DNA of 24,353 nt from Acidobacteriaceae bacterium. Its GTDB lineage: Bacteria; Acidobacteriota; Terriglobia; Terriglobales; Acidobacteriaceae. The notes beneath the pieces are model-generated. The model was not told where the DNA came from. It did no database searches and worked only from the letters and a program-made list of their open reading frames with translations. The stretch spans positions 1 through 24,353 of the forward strand of contig DAHXOQ010000011.1 in the NCBI GenBank assembly GCA_027364815.1. Direction: 5' to 3'. Both the position numbers and the translations under genes were made by a program. Of this stretch, positions 1-9,500 are shown one piece after another. Each line of letters starts with the position of its first letter. Positions within the stretch are counted from its first letter, which is position 1.

Positions 1-66
1 GTATCCAATTCAGTCGAGTGTTGGAATCCCACATGAAAATGTGCCGTCGTAGAAGAATGAAGGGGT

Positions 67-89
67 GGGTAGGGAACTAGTCCCTACCC
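67..89. terminator. Hairpin just past the protease gene
   Basis: A perfect 9-bp stem (GGGTAGGGA at 67-75 with TCCCTACCC at 81-89) encloses a 5-base loop. It lies 16 bases beyond the stop codon of the minus-strand protease gene, where a transcription terminator is expected. In the minus direction the stem is followed by ACCCC and not by a T run, so it is not a classic intrinsic terminator; in the plus direction it is followed by TTTG. It could also be a 3' stabilising hairpin or part of the repeat element described at 92-106. Confidence 0.45.
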
Positions 90-91
90 TT

Positions 92-106
92 TGTTCCTCA
101 GTCCTT
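92..106 (-). repeat. GGACTGAGG element, copy at the protease stop codon
   Basis: Read on the minus strand the sequence is AAGGACTGAGGAACA, and its first bases overlap the TAA stop of the protease gene (complement of 105-107). The same core occurs at 20838-20850 over the glgP stop and, on the minus strand, at 20950-20962 after the stop of the small membrane protein gene. All three copies have the same orientation relative to the gene they follow. No function is known to me. Confidence 0.5.
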
Positions 107-3100
107 ATTTCCCAAATCCCAAGTCATCATTTTGATGGTAATTCGGATACGGCGGAACAGGAATTGCGGGCACCGGGTGCTCCTTGAGTTCGTCGAGCAC
201 CAACTGCACGCCGACTTCAAGCTGCTTGTCGTGGCCTGCGGCATAATCCTTGGGCAACTCTTCAACTGCAACGTCGGGGGCGATGCCGTGGTTCTCAACT
301 TCCCACTCGCCGTTGATGCCGTAGATCGCGTAACGAGGTGCAGTGACGCCGCCGCCATCGAGCAGGGGAGGATAGCCGCCGATTCCGACGAGTCCGCCCC
401 AGGTACGCGTGCCGACGAGTTTGCCGTCGCCGGATTTGCGGAAGTACCACGGCATGGCGTCGCCGCCTGAGCCGGAGTTCTGGTTGATGAGCATCACCTT
501 CGGTCCAAAGATGGCGCCCACGGGATCATGAATCGGCTTGCCATCGCGTGCAATTGCGCCCGAGAGCGGGACGCGCTTGAGAACTTCAGCGACGTAATCG
601 GCAATGAAGCCGCCCTCGTTGAAGCGCTCATCGAGAACCAGGGCCTGTTTATTCAGTTGCGAGTAGAAATAGCGGTTGAAGTTGGTATAACCAGCGCCGG
701 CAGTATTAGGCATGTAGACGTAAGCCACCTTGCCGCCGGAGAGTTCATCAACCTTGCGGCGGTTGGCTTCAATCCAATCGAGATTGCGCAAACTGTCGTC
801 GTCATCGATTGGGACGACGGTCACATCGCGCGCGTCTTTGCCGTCAGCGTGCGGGCCAACGTGCAGCACGGTCTGCTTGCCGGCTGTGGCTTCAAATAAT
901 TTGTAGATGTTGTCGTTGGCATGAAGCTCGTGGCCGTTGACCGCGAGCAGATATTCACCCTCATGAACACTGACGCCAGGCAGAGTGAGTGGCGATGCAA
1001 TTCCCGGAGCCCAGTTTTGTCCGCCGAGAATTTTTGCAATCTTGTAGCGATCGTTCTCGGTGGTGAAATCCGCGCCAAGCAATCCGGTCTTGGTCGCTGT
1101 ATCGGGGTGATAAGGGCCGCTAACGAACATGTGACCGATGGTGACCTCGCCGAGCATTTCGATGGAGAGGTAAGTGAACTCGGAGCGCGATGCAAGTCCA
1201 GCGAGATAAGGCTTGTACTTGGCTTCGATCTTGGGAATGTTGAGGCCGTGGTGATTGGGGTCGTAGAGGAAGTCGCGCTCGATGCGCCACGTCTCATGGT
1301 AGATCTGATTCCACTCGGCGCGCAGGTCGATGTTGGTTTCAAGATCGCCCATATTCAGCGGCTTGCCGGGTGAGCCGTCGCCGGGCTTCAAATCGTCAGC
1401 AGAGGCGATGCTGTAAGAACCCTTGGAGCCATAGAGAACCTTGGATCCATCGAAGGAAACTTCGAAAGCCGTCAGATCAGAAAGTACGGACTCAGTCTTT
1501 CGCTTCTCGAGTGTGAACTTCCAGATGGCGCGGATCGGCGCGCTCTCGCCTTCACCGGATGGCCGGCCGACGGGCGAAGTCTCAGCGAGAAAAATTACGC
1601 CGGTTTTTCCGGCTGCCAGGCCTGCATAATTGCGCGCAGGAATCGGCAACGAGAGAATGCGGTCTCCAATTTTATCGAGATCGATTTTGACTTCTACAGG
1701 CTTGTCCTTATCCGCATCTTTTTTGTCTGCGTCTTTCTTGTCCGCATCTTTTTTGTCAGAGTCTTTTTTGTCTTCCTTTTTAGTGTCGTCTTTCTTGTCG
1801 TCCTTTTTGTCCGCATCTTTTACTTTTTCGGCGTCGCTCTCGGGCGGAACGGGCGAAGCACCGTCCTTGGTGAGAACCACAACATAAGGCGCGCTGGTCT
1901 GCGCGCGGTCGAGCGAAGAGAGGTCAATGCCGGCGCTTGATGGGCCGTCATCGGTCGAAGCCAGGAAGTAGAGATACTTGCCATTCGGATCGAAAACTGG
2001 ACTGAAGGCGTCGCTCATTCCATCGGTGACCTGCGTGGATTTGTGCGTCTCCATCGAGTAAAGGAAGATGGCGCGCAAGCCGTTGTCGAGATCGCGGTTG
2101 TAAACGAGCCACTTTGAATCCGGCGACCAGGATTGGTTGAAGCTGTAACCAAATCCGCTGTAGGTTCCGGAGTCAATCAGAACCGGCTTGCCTGCCGGTA
2201 CGTCGACCATCAGCAGGTGCTGATGCACATCCGTATAGGCAATGTGTTTTGAATCCGCCGACCAGGTTGGCCCGTAGAAAAACGAAGGATTGGGCCCGAG
2301 GTCAATCACCGTCGGCTCCTTAAATCCGTTTTGCTCGTGGAGATAAAGTTGATACTCTCCCGAGGCATCGGAGAAGTATGCGATTGTCTTGCCGTCGGGG
2401 CTCCAGCTTGGATCGCGCTCGGCAACCCCGGGGGTGTTGGTCAGATTGCGCGTGTCTCCCTTTTCGCCCGGGACTGTGAAGATCTCCGCGTGAGCTTCAA
2501 CAACTGCGCGTGCACCGGTGGGCGAAAGCGCAATGTTGTGAATTTCTTCGGGGCCGAGTGTGATGCGATGCGGCTCAAGATTAGCGAGCTCGCCGTGAAT
2601 CTGAATCGAGACCGGCAGGTCAGTACCCTTGATGGGGTCAACCATGTGAATGGAGCCGAACTGCTCAACAACGAGCATCGGCGGCTCATTGGCTGGGCCT
2701 GCGGAGATGCTTTTCAGATCGAAGCTGTGATTTTCATAAACTTTCGAAACCTGTTGACTCTTTGTATCGTAGCGCCAGAGCGAAACCGGACCGGCATTCT
2801 TGCCCGTGGCTTCGCGGTCAGAGAGGAAGTAAATCTGGTCGCCGACCCAGACCGGGTTTGAATCATTCGAGTTCTCGCGCGGAACCTTGATCAGATCCAG
2901 CGTCTTCAGATTGACAATCCAGATTGGGCTCGTCTGGCCGCCGACGTAACGCTTCCATGCCGGTTGCCACTTAGTGAAGGGCTCATAGGCGATTGATGCA
3001 CCATCGGGCGAGTAGGATCCCTCATAAGCTTCAGGCAGCGGCAGTTCTACGGGGACAGAGGAGCCATCAGCATGAACGCGGAAGAGCCGCTGGAAATGTC

Positions 3101-3512
3101 GTGGGCTGGTGATGTATGAGGCAATCAGCAAATCTTTGCCATCGGGACTCCATTGCACAATGCGTCCACCTGCGGGGTGCCAGGTGATGCGGTGTGGCAC
3201 GCCACCATTTGCGGAGACAATGTAGACATCGTTGCCACCGTTGACATTGGCGGAGTAGGCAATATCTGAGCCGTCAGGAGAAAAAACCGGCCCGGCAGTC
3301 ACATGGCCGATGTTGGTCAAACGCGTGGCCACGCCACCCTGGCGGCTGACCGTCCAAATATCGTCGGCATAGCGGAAGGCGATTTTGTCATGGCTGAGCG
3401 CGGGGAAGCGGAGCAGCAAGGGAGCCTGGGCAGAAAGTGTGGGCAAGGCAAGGGTGAACAGTATGGCAAGCGCAACAAGCGCAAATGCTCCGCGACGCAA
3501 CTGAGTGAGCAT
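105..3512 (-). CDS. Exported Tricorn-like protease (PD40 propellers, PDZ, S41-type C-terminal domain)
   Basis: This encodes a 1135-residue protein with a clear signal peptide (residues 1 to about 29, ending LSAQA), so it should act in the periplasm or at the envelope. Residues about 35-560 hold repeated WD40-like PD40 blades with recurring SPDG and W-SPDGK motifs. A Lys/Asp-rich insert occupies about 558-607, after which propeller sequence resumes to about 715. A Tricorn C1-like helical segment (HETWRIERDFLYDPNHHG, around 735) is followed by a PDZ-like domain (about 815-895) and a C-terminal peptidase domain. Ser1015 in NSGSGGDAMPW sits where the S41/Tricorn nucleophile is expected, preceded by LDERFNEGG. 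The family trims oligopeptides; the substrate here is unknown. The ATG has a good GGAGGA ribosome-binding site 3 nt upstream. Length matches bacterial Tricorn homologues. It is divergent from the permease pair, with no shared operon. Confidence 0.93.
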   Translation of the reverse strand: MLTQLRRGAFALVALAILFTLALPTLSAQAPLLLRFPALSHDKIAFRYADDIWTVSRQGGVATRLTNIGHVTAGPVFSPDGSDIAYSANVNGGNDVYIVSANGGVPHRITWHPAGGRIVQWSPDGKDLLIASYITSPRHFQRLFRVHADGSSVPVELPLPEAYEGSYSPDGASIAYEPFTKWQPAWKRYVGGQTSPIWIVNLKTLDLIKVPRENSNDSNPVWVGDQIYFLSDREATGKNAGPVSLWRYDTKSQQVSKVYENHSFDLKSISAGPANEPPMLVVEQFGSIHMVDPIKGTDLPVSIQIHGELANLEPHRITLGPEEIHNIALSPTGARAVVEAHAEIFTVPGEKGDTRNLTNTPGVAERDPSWSPDGKTIAYFSDASGEYQLYLHEQNGFKEPTVIDLGPNPSFFYGPTWSADSKHIAYTDVHQHLLMVDVPAGKPVLIDSGTYSGFGYSFNQSWSPDSKWLVYNRDLDNGLRAIFLYSMETHKSTQVTDGMSDAFSPVFDPNGKYLYFLASTDDGPSSAGIDLSSLDRAQTSAPYVVVLTKDGASPVPPESDAEKVKDADKKDDKKDDTKKEDKKDSDKKDADKKDADKKDADKDKPVEVKIDLDKIGDRILSLPIPARNYAGLAAGKTGVIFLAETSPVGRPSGEGESAPIRAIWKFTLEKRKTESVLSDLTAFEVSFDGSKVLYGSKGSYSIASADDLKPGDGSPGKPLNMGDLETNIDLRAEWNQIYHETWRIERDFLYDPNHHGLNIPKIEAKYKPYLAGLASRSEFTYLSIEMLGEVTIGHMFVSGPYHPDTATKTGLLGADFTTENDRYKIAKILGGQNWAPGIASPLTLPGVSVHEGEYLLAVNGHELHANDNIYKLFEATAGKQTVLHVGPHADGKDARDVTVVPIDDDDSLRNLDWIEANRRKVDELSGGKVAYVYMPNTAGAGYTNFNRYFYSQLNKQALVLDERFNEGGFIADYVAEVLKRVPLSGAIARDGKPIHDPVGAIFGPKVMLINQNSGSGGDAMPWYFRKSGDGKLVGTRTWGGLVGIGGYPPLLDGGGVTAPRYAIYGINGEWEVENHGIAPDVAVEELPKDYAAGHDKQLEVGVQLVLDELKEHPVPAIPVPPYPNYHQNDDLGFGK
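1714..1773 (-). repeat. Four 15-bp tandem units encoding DKKDA/DKKDS
   Basis: Four consecutive 15-bp units (1714-1728, 1729-1743, 1744-1758, 1759-1773) differ by only a few bases, for example GCATCTTTTTTGTCT and GCGTCTTTCTTGTCC. On the coding strand each unit gives a pentapeptide of the type DKKDA. They form the core of the longer Lys/Asp-rich insert inside the second propeller of the Tricorn-like protease. Because the unit is a multiple of three, copy-number change would keep the frame. Confidence 0.85.
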
Positions 3513-3858
3513 GGATCCTCCGAGTAAGGTTGGAATCTACTGGCTTTATTTCATACGCACTAATAGTACGACTCCCAGACGGCCCTTGTTCCTGAATTTG
3601 AGGAGTTTTTTGTCGATTTTGGCATGTCAACCGCAGCGCAAGCAGACCAACAGGCATTGCATAGGGCAATATAGAAAATAAAAATTCTGAAGGAAAACAC
3701 CTCTCATCGCAACCACTTGAGGGAACTTTCACGCCTTGACGCGCGTATTCTAGAGAGACAGCCGCAAAGCTGATGTACAGTCATGTGTAAGAGGAGATGA
3801 AGGGGCGAAAGCACCCTCTCCATATAGTTAAGCTGCCAACTTCGGGAGACGCCGTCAG
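3513..3858. other. Divergent intergenic region, protease gene / permease pair
   Basis: These 346 bases must contain the promoters of both flanking transcription units. A perfect TTGACA box lies on the minus strand at 3630-3625, but no matching -10 hexamer stands 16-18 bases further on. On the plus strand TTGACG at 3736-3741 likewise lacks a convincing -10. The short open frames here have no recognisable content. I see no operator palindrome strong enough to name. Confidence 0.5.
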
Positions 3859-5091
3859 ATGAAATTCAGAGAGGGTTTAAAACTCGCGCTGCAGGCTCTC
3901 TGGGCAAACAAGCTGCGCTCCATTCTGACTCTGATCGGAATGACGATCAGCGTAGCCTCTGTCATCATGGTCATCACGCTGGTGCAGGGCGCGGATAAAT
4001 ACGTCAGCACCAAGCTCACCGGTTACGGCGCAGATGTTTTCACAGTCACGCGCATGCCCGGTGTCATCATGACAGCAGAAGAGTGGATGAAGTTCCAAAA
4101 GCGTAAAATTTTGCACGTTGATGATTACGAGGCCATTCAAACGGGATGTACAGACTGCTCCGAGGTGGGCATTTATTTTGGCAAGAATACCAATGTTCAT
4201 GCCAATGGCCACTCTGCCACTGATGTTGAAGTGCGCGGCTTCAGCGAGAGCATGTTTTCGCTGCAGAACATCAATGTTGCCGAGGGTCGCGCGCTGACCC
4301 AGGCTGATATTGATCACGGAACGCATAATGCCGTCATCGGCGCAGATATTGTTGACAACATCATGACCAACGGAGATGCCATCGGCAAAGAGCTTCGCGT
4401 CGACGGTGTGCCGTACACAATTGTCGGCGTGGGTGAGCGCATCGGCAAGACGCTGGGGCGCTCCCAGGACAATTGGGTGACCGTCCCGTATACCACCTAC
4501 CTGCACACATACGGCATCGACAACAACAACTCACCCGACATCTACGCCCGCGCAAAGCCTGGCCCTGACACCATGGAGCGCGCGCAGGATGAGGTGCGCG
4601 TTCTGATGCGCTCTCGCCGCCACAATATGGTGGGTCAGCCGGACGATTTTGAGTTGACGACCAATGACACCTTTCTGCAGATCTGGCATCAGATTGCCGG
4701 ACTCTTCGCCATCGTTGTCGTAGGGCTGGCAGCCATCTCGCTCGTTGTTGGCGGCGTCGTCATTATGAACATCATGCTGGTGAGTGTGAGTGAACGCACG
4801 AGAGAGATTGGCGTGCGCAAAGCGCTCGGCGCAAAGCAAAAAGATGTGCGCCTGCAATTTTTGATTGAGAGCACGATTCTGGCTACGATTGGTGGCGCGC
4901 TGGGCGTTGCTGGTGGAATAGGTGTCGGACTGCTGATCACGCTGGTCGTTGGTTTTCCGACAGCGGTTTCAATCGGCGCAATTATCCTCGGCATTTTGCT
5001 GGCGAGTTCAGTAGGAATTTTCTTCGGCGTTTACCCAGCCACCAAAGCGGCAAAACTTGATCCAATCGTTGCGTTACGCGCGGAAATGTAA
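3859..5091 (+). CDS. ABC transporter permease, MacB/FtsX type (first of a tandem pair)
   Basis: This is a 410-residue membrane protein with the usual MacB_PCD-FtsX layout. A first transmembrane helix at about 23-42 follows the characteristic NKLRS motif, an extracytoplasmic domain spans about 45-270, and three helices lie at about 278-308, 335-366 and 374-396. The cytoplasmic signature SERTREIGVRKALGA (311-325), conserved across this permease family, is intact. Family members couple ATP hydrolysis to movement of the periplasmic domain and export macrolides, lipoproteins or peptides; the substrate here cannot be read from sequence. The start ATG has GGGAG 10 nt upstream. The paralogous permease gene begins 18 nt after the stop, so the two are surely co-transcribed. 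No ATP-binding subunit or membrane-fusion protein gene adjoins them. Confidence 0.92.
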   Translation: MKFREGLKLALQALWANKLRSILTLIGMTISVASVIMVITLVQGADKYVSTKLTGYGADVFTVTRMPGVIMTAEEWMKFQKRKILHVDDYEAIQTGCTDCSEVGIYFGKNTNVHANGHSATDVEVRGFSESMFSLQNINVAEGRALTQADIDHGTHNAVIGADIVDNIMTNGDAIGKELRVDGVPYTIVGVGERIGKTLGRSQDNWVTVPYTTYLHTYGIDNNNSPDIYARAKPGPDTMERAQDEVRVLMRSRRHNMVGQPDDFELTTNDTFLQIWHQIAGLFAIVVVGLAAISLVVGGVVIMNIMLVSVSERTREIGVRKALGAKQKDVRLQFLIESTILATIGGALGVAGGIGVGLLITLVVGFPTAVSIGAIILGILLASSVGIFFGVYPATKAAKLDPIVALRAEM

Positions 5092-5109
5092 AGGCAGAGA
5101 GTAATCACT

Positions 5110-6363
5110 ATGGCTCAGGGACAGACTCGCGAATCCGTCAAAATGGCTCTCGATACATTGAGATCGAACAAGCTGCGCTCCGGCTTGACCATTCTCGGCG
5201 TCGTCATTGGTGTCAGCACCGTGATCGCAATCTCATCGGTCATCAATGGTCTGAACAACAAAGTCGGCGAGTGGGTCAGCTCGCTTGGCACCAATGTCAT
5301 ATGGGTCTTTCATATGCCGGTGATTGGCGTACGCCCAACAGTCGAACAATTGTCGAGAAAAAAACTCACTGTTGAAGATGCCATTGCCATGCGCTCGCTG
5401 CCCCACGTGGTCGCAACCGATGCGGGTAAGCAGTACTCCAAGGGATTTGGCGTTGGCGATGTAGATGTGAAGTACGGCACTAAGAAGGCTTCCGGAACCC
5501 TGCTGAATGGAGACCTGGCCACAGTCGCCGACGTCACCGATATGACGCTGGCTCAAGGCCGTATGTACACAGAGGACGATGATGCGCGTGCGGCGCATGT
5601 TGTCGTGCTTGGCAGCGATACCAAGGAGACACTCTTCGGCGATGAGCCGGCTATTGGTAAAGAAGTCACGATGCAGACTGGTCTCTACACCGTGATTGGC
5701 GTTCTCGATAATCGAAAGCGCGCCTTTGGTGGCGGCAAAAATCCTGATGACAACGCCGTCTATATGCCGATGGGAACATTTCTACAACTACATCCAGAGA
5801 CCAAGGACACATGGATCAGCGTGAAGTACGACGATCCCAAAAACAAGGAGCTTGTGCAGGAGGAGATTCGCGAACTCTTGCGCATCCGGCGCAAAGTGCA
5901 TGTGCAGGACAATGACAACTTTGAGATATTTGGACCAGAATCACTTTCAAAACTATGGGACCAAATTACCGGCGGTCTCGTGCTCTTCATGATCGCCGTA
6001 TCAAGTGTGGGATTGATGGTCGGCGGAATTGGCGTTATGAACATTATGCTTGTTTCGGTTACCGAGCGAACGCGTGAGATCGGCGTACGCAAGGCCATCG
6101 GCGCTACGCGACAGATGATTCTGACGCAGTTCACTGTAGAAGCGGTTACACTGTGCGCGGTCGGCGGAGTTCTTGGCGTGACTGTGGGCGCGGTGCTGAC
6201 GTGGATTATCTACTTCCTGCCTATTGGATTGCCGGCAACACTCTCAACGAAATGGGTGCTGACTGGTCTTGGAGTTTCATGTCTCATTGGTCTGGTCTTT
6301 GGAATTTATCCTGCGTGGAAGGCCTCAACGCTCGATCCGATTGAAGCGCTGCGCTACGAGTAA
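5110..6363 (+). CDS. ABC transporter permease, MacB/FtsX type (second of a tandem pair)
   Basis: This 417-residue paralogue of the preceding gene has the same architecture: first helix at about 28-48 after SNKLRSGLTILG, an extracytoplasmic MacB_PCD-like domain, and three C-terminal helices from about residue 285. TERTREIGVRKAIGA (318-332) is the family signature loop. The two proteins are clearly similar at both ends and much less so in the middle, which suggests an old duplication and a heterodimeric permease; that is an inference. The ribosome-binding site is weak (AGAGAG about 7 nt before ATG), consistent with translational coupling over the 18-nt gap. The next gene is convergent, so the transcription unit ends here. 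Confidence 0.92.
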   Translation: MAQGQTRESVKMALDTLRSNKLRSGLTILGVVIGVSTVIAISSVINGLNNKVGEWVSSLGTNVIWVFHMPVIGVRPTVEQLSRKKLTVEDAIAMRSLPHVVATDAGKQYSKGFGVGDVDVKYGTKKASGTLLNGDLATVADVTDMTLAQGRMYTEDDDARAAHVVVLGSDTKETLFGDEPAIGKEVTMQTGLYTVIGVLDNRKRAFGGGKNPDDNAVYMPMGTFLQLHPETKDTWISVKYDDPKNKELVQEEIRELLRIRRKVHVQDNDNFEIFGPESLSKLWDQITGGLVLFMIAVSSVGLMVGGIGVMNIMLVSVTERTREIGVRKAIGATRQMILTQFTVEAVTLCAVGGVLGVTVGAVLTWIIYFLPIGLPATLSTKWVLTGLGVSCLIGLVFGIYPAWKASTLDPIEALRYE

Positions 6364-6514
6364 AACAGCGGTTGCAACCCAGCTCAGCAATAAGCTGTAA
6401 AGCGGCGCCCTGTTGCAAGGTACTGATGTGAAGCGCAATGAAACACAAAGTGATGGATTCAAGATTGAGTTCTCACGCCGACACAGAGGGCTGCGATTAA
6501 TCAGGAGTGATTGT

Positions 6515-6534
6515 GCAGGAATTAAAACTCCTGC
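6515..6534. terminator. Weak hairpin between convergent genes
   Basis: GCAGGA at 6515-6520 pairs with TCCTGC at 6529-6534 around an 8-base AT-rich loop. It lies between the permease operon and the convergent polysaccharide enzyme gene, where terminators for both strands are needed. There is no T run on the plus side and the stem is short, so this is only a candidate. I see nothing stronger in 6364-6593. Confidence 0.2.
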
Positions 6535-6593
6535 CTTCCTCCGCCAAAGAAAACTCTTACATCTCTGAAGGCATGAAAATCACATGCGTCTTC

Positions 6594-9500
6594 TTATACT
6601 TTTTCTGTGAGCGCTTCCGTTTGCTTGCTCATTTTTGCGGTGCGTTCAATTTTGTCCCAGTTGAATGGCTTGCCGTCGATCGCGCGCTTGAGCGTCTTGA
6701 AGAGAACAATCGAGAACAACTGGCGATAGGCAAACCTCTGCAGCCAGATGTGGAAGAGCAGCCAGCGATCGCCTTTATTCGCAGGATGTCTGCGCTCCAG
6801 ACTGAAGGCGACAGTTGAAGTCACAAAGTCAATCACCAGGAAGGTGAGGAAGTAGACGAGCAGCTTGTCAAAGCTCGCCGCAGATGCGGCAGCGGGATGA
6901 TAGTGGAGGTCAATGAAATATTTGATGACGCCGAAGATGAACATGATGTCAATGAACGGCGAAACCAGCGGCAGCAGCATCTGGAAGACGAGAATATTCG
7001 GCAGCGCAAAGAAGCCCATCGCCTTGTTCTTCGTGAACGCCGCACGATGCTTCCAGATCGCCTGCAGCGTTCCAAAGGACCAGCGGAAGCGTTGGCGCAT
7101 GAGACCCTTCGCATCGATGGGAGCTTCAGTAAAGGCGAGCGAGCGGTCCTCGTAGATGACCTTGTAGCCATGCTCGAGGAGGTTCATTGTGAGGTCAGCG
7201 TCTTCGGCGACGGTGTTGATCGGGTACCCATCGGCAGCCTTCACCGCCGCAGTGCGCCACGCTCCGATGGCACCGGGCACAACTGTGACGACGTGGAAGA
7301 GATCGAGCGCACGGCGTTCGAAGTTCTGGCTCGTGATGTACTCGAGAGCCTGCCAGCGCGTCCACAGGTTCACGCGGTTGCCAACCTTCGCGTTGCCGGC
7401 AACAGCGCCGATGAGCGGGTCAGCAAAGTGCGGCAGCAGCTTTGAGACTGCATCCGATGCGATGACCGTGTCCGCGTCGATGCCGACGTAAATTTCTTCG
7501 GTTACGTATTTGAGAGCGTTGTTGAGCGCGGCTGCTTTGCCGCCGTTGGGTTCGGAGATGATCACGACGCGACCTGCGGCAATCTCCTGAGCGTATGCAT
7601 CACGCGCGACTTCAGCGGTGCGGTCCGTCGATCCATCGTCAATTACGAGCACTCTCAAGTTTGGGCAATCCGAGTTAAGCACCGAGCGGATGGTGCGCAC
7701 GATGACCTTCTCCTCGTTGTATGCAGGCACCAACACGGCGACACCGGGATGATAATCCGAAGCAGCGTGTGATGGGTTTCCGCGGACGCGGTCGATGATG
7801 GCGAAGAGTCCGATGATGATGAGTCGCGCGCTCATCAGAACATCGCCGACGAAGAAGACCATCACGATGAACTTGCCCAGAAGCGCGATGGCCGTGAAGG
7901 CGATGGAGTCGGGTAAGGCGCTCAGGTATTGACCGAAGGTGAGTTTGGGCATTACTTCGGCTGTTGTCTTGCCCATCAGCGCTGAGACGGGAACAATCTC
8001 ATATCCATGCGCGCGCAGCGAGTCAATGAGCACCGGCAGCGCAGCAACAGTTGCCGAGCGATCGCCGCCGCCATCGTGCAGCAGGATGATGCTGCCGCGC
8101 GACCATGCTTTGCTCGGGCTCTGCATATTGTGCAGCGTGTCGAGGACGCCTTGTGTAATCTGCTCGGGGGACTTGCGGTTGCGCTCGTCCCAGTCGTCGG
8201 TGTCAATCTTGTTGCCGATGATGATGTAACCCTGGCGCTCAATGATCTCCACGGGAGCTGCCTGATCGTCGGTGGCCGGTTCCTGATCAATAGAGTAGGG
8301 CGGCCGGAAGTAGAGAGGCTGCGCGCCCAGCTTGCTGGCAAAAAGCCGCTCGGTGAGCTTGAGCTCGATGTCGAGTTGCCGGGTTGAGATGTCGCTGATG
8401 TCCGGATGCGTGTAAGTGTGATTGCCAATCTCGTTGCCTTCGAGATAGACGCGCTGCATGATACCGACATTCTCTGATGCGGAGCCGCCAATCATAAAGA
8501 ATGTGCCCTTGACGTTTTTTTGCTTCAGAACATCGAGGATCTTCGGAGTCCATTTGGGGTCGGGACCATCGTCAAAGGAAAGCGCGACACGTTTGGGATC
8601 GTATCCATATTGGGTAACGATGTAGCCGCGCGGGTAAACATCCATGTGCTCGTCTTCAATGAGCTTGAGGCGCGCGTCAGGCTCGTCGGGGTCAACCTGG
8701 ACGGTGCGCTTTCCGGATTGGGGAGTGCCGGTGACGCGCAAAATGTCGCCGTAGCCCTCGTTGTCGACATCGTGGCCGGGCTGAACATTGCCGAGTGCGT
8801 AGAGAGACTCAGGAGCGCTGGGGTGATCCCAGATGTTCCAAAGACTGCGGTCTTCTTCGCCGAGCCGCCACAATGCAAAAGTCTGCAAACCGAGAGCACG
8901 CGCGGCGCGCATTTCGTTGAGCATGGTGACGCCATCCAGAAACCAGACGACGTGGCGCTCGTGACGGTCTTCATCAATGTATTCAAAGTGAGGATTGAGG
9001 CTGTTGTAATCGAGATCTAGATCGGCATCGGCATCGCTGGCACGCTGCCATGCGTCGGCGACTGGAAGGTCACTGGTATCAATGACGCGCGGCTTGGGGT
9101 GATGACGATCCTTAGGGTCAGGAACGGAGAGAGTCCAATCATAGGCGTAGTTGCCTACGGCACAGATGATCTTCTCGCGTGGGATGGACTTGAGGACGCG
9201 CTTGAGATTGTCAACGAACCAGGTTTGGCTAGCGATGGGGCCCGGTGCGCTCTCGACTTCGTGCTCGTCGTAGTTCATCAGGACAACGCCGTCGGAGTTG
9301 GCGGCCATGATTTTGAGTTCATCGGAATCAGTGAGTGCGGCGGTGTTAATGTACAGGCGCAGGTTGCGCGCGTGGAGTGCGGGATAGAGCTCCTGAATTA
9401 AAGAGAGGTAGCTGGAGTCCGCATCATCATTCAGGTTCTCAATATCGAGCGCGAGTCCATGGTAGCTGGGGAAAGCAGAAAAGAAATGCAGTATCTGCAG

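Noticed and set aside
30..43. CACAT-GAAA-ATGTG hairpin with a GNRA loop
   Set aside because: A 5-bp stem is expected by chance at this scale and no gene context supports it.
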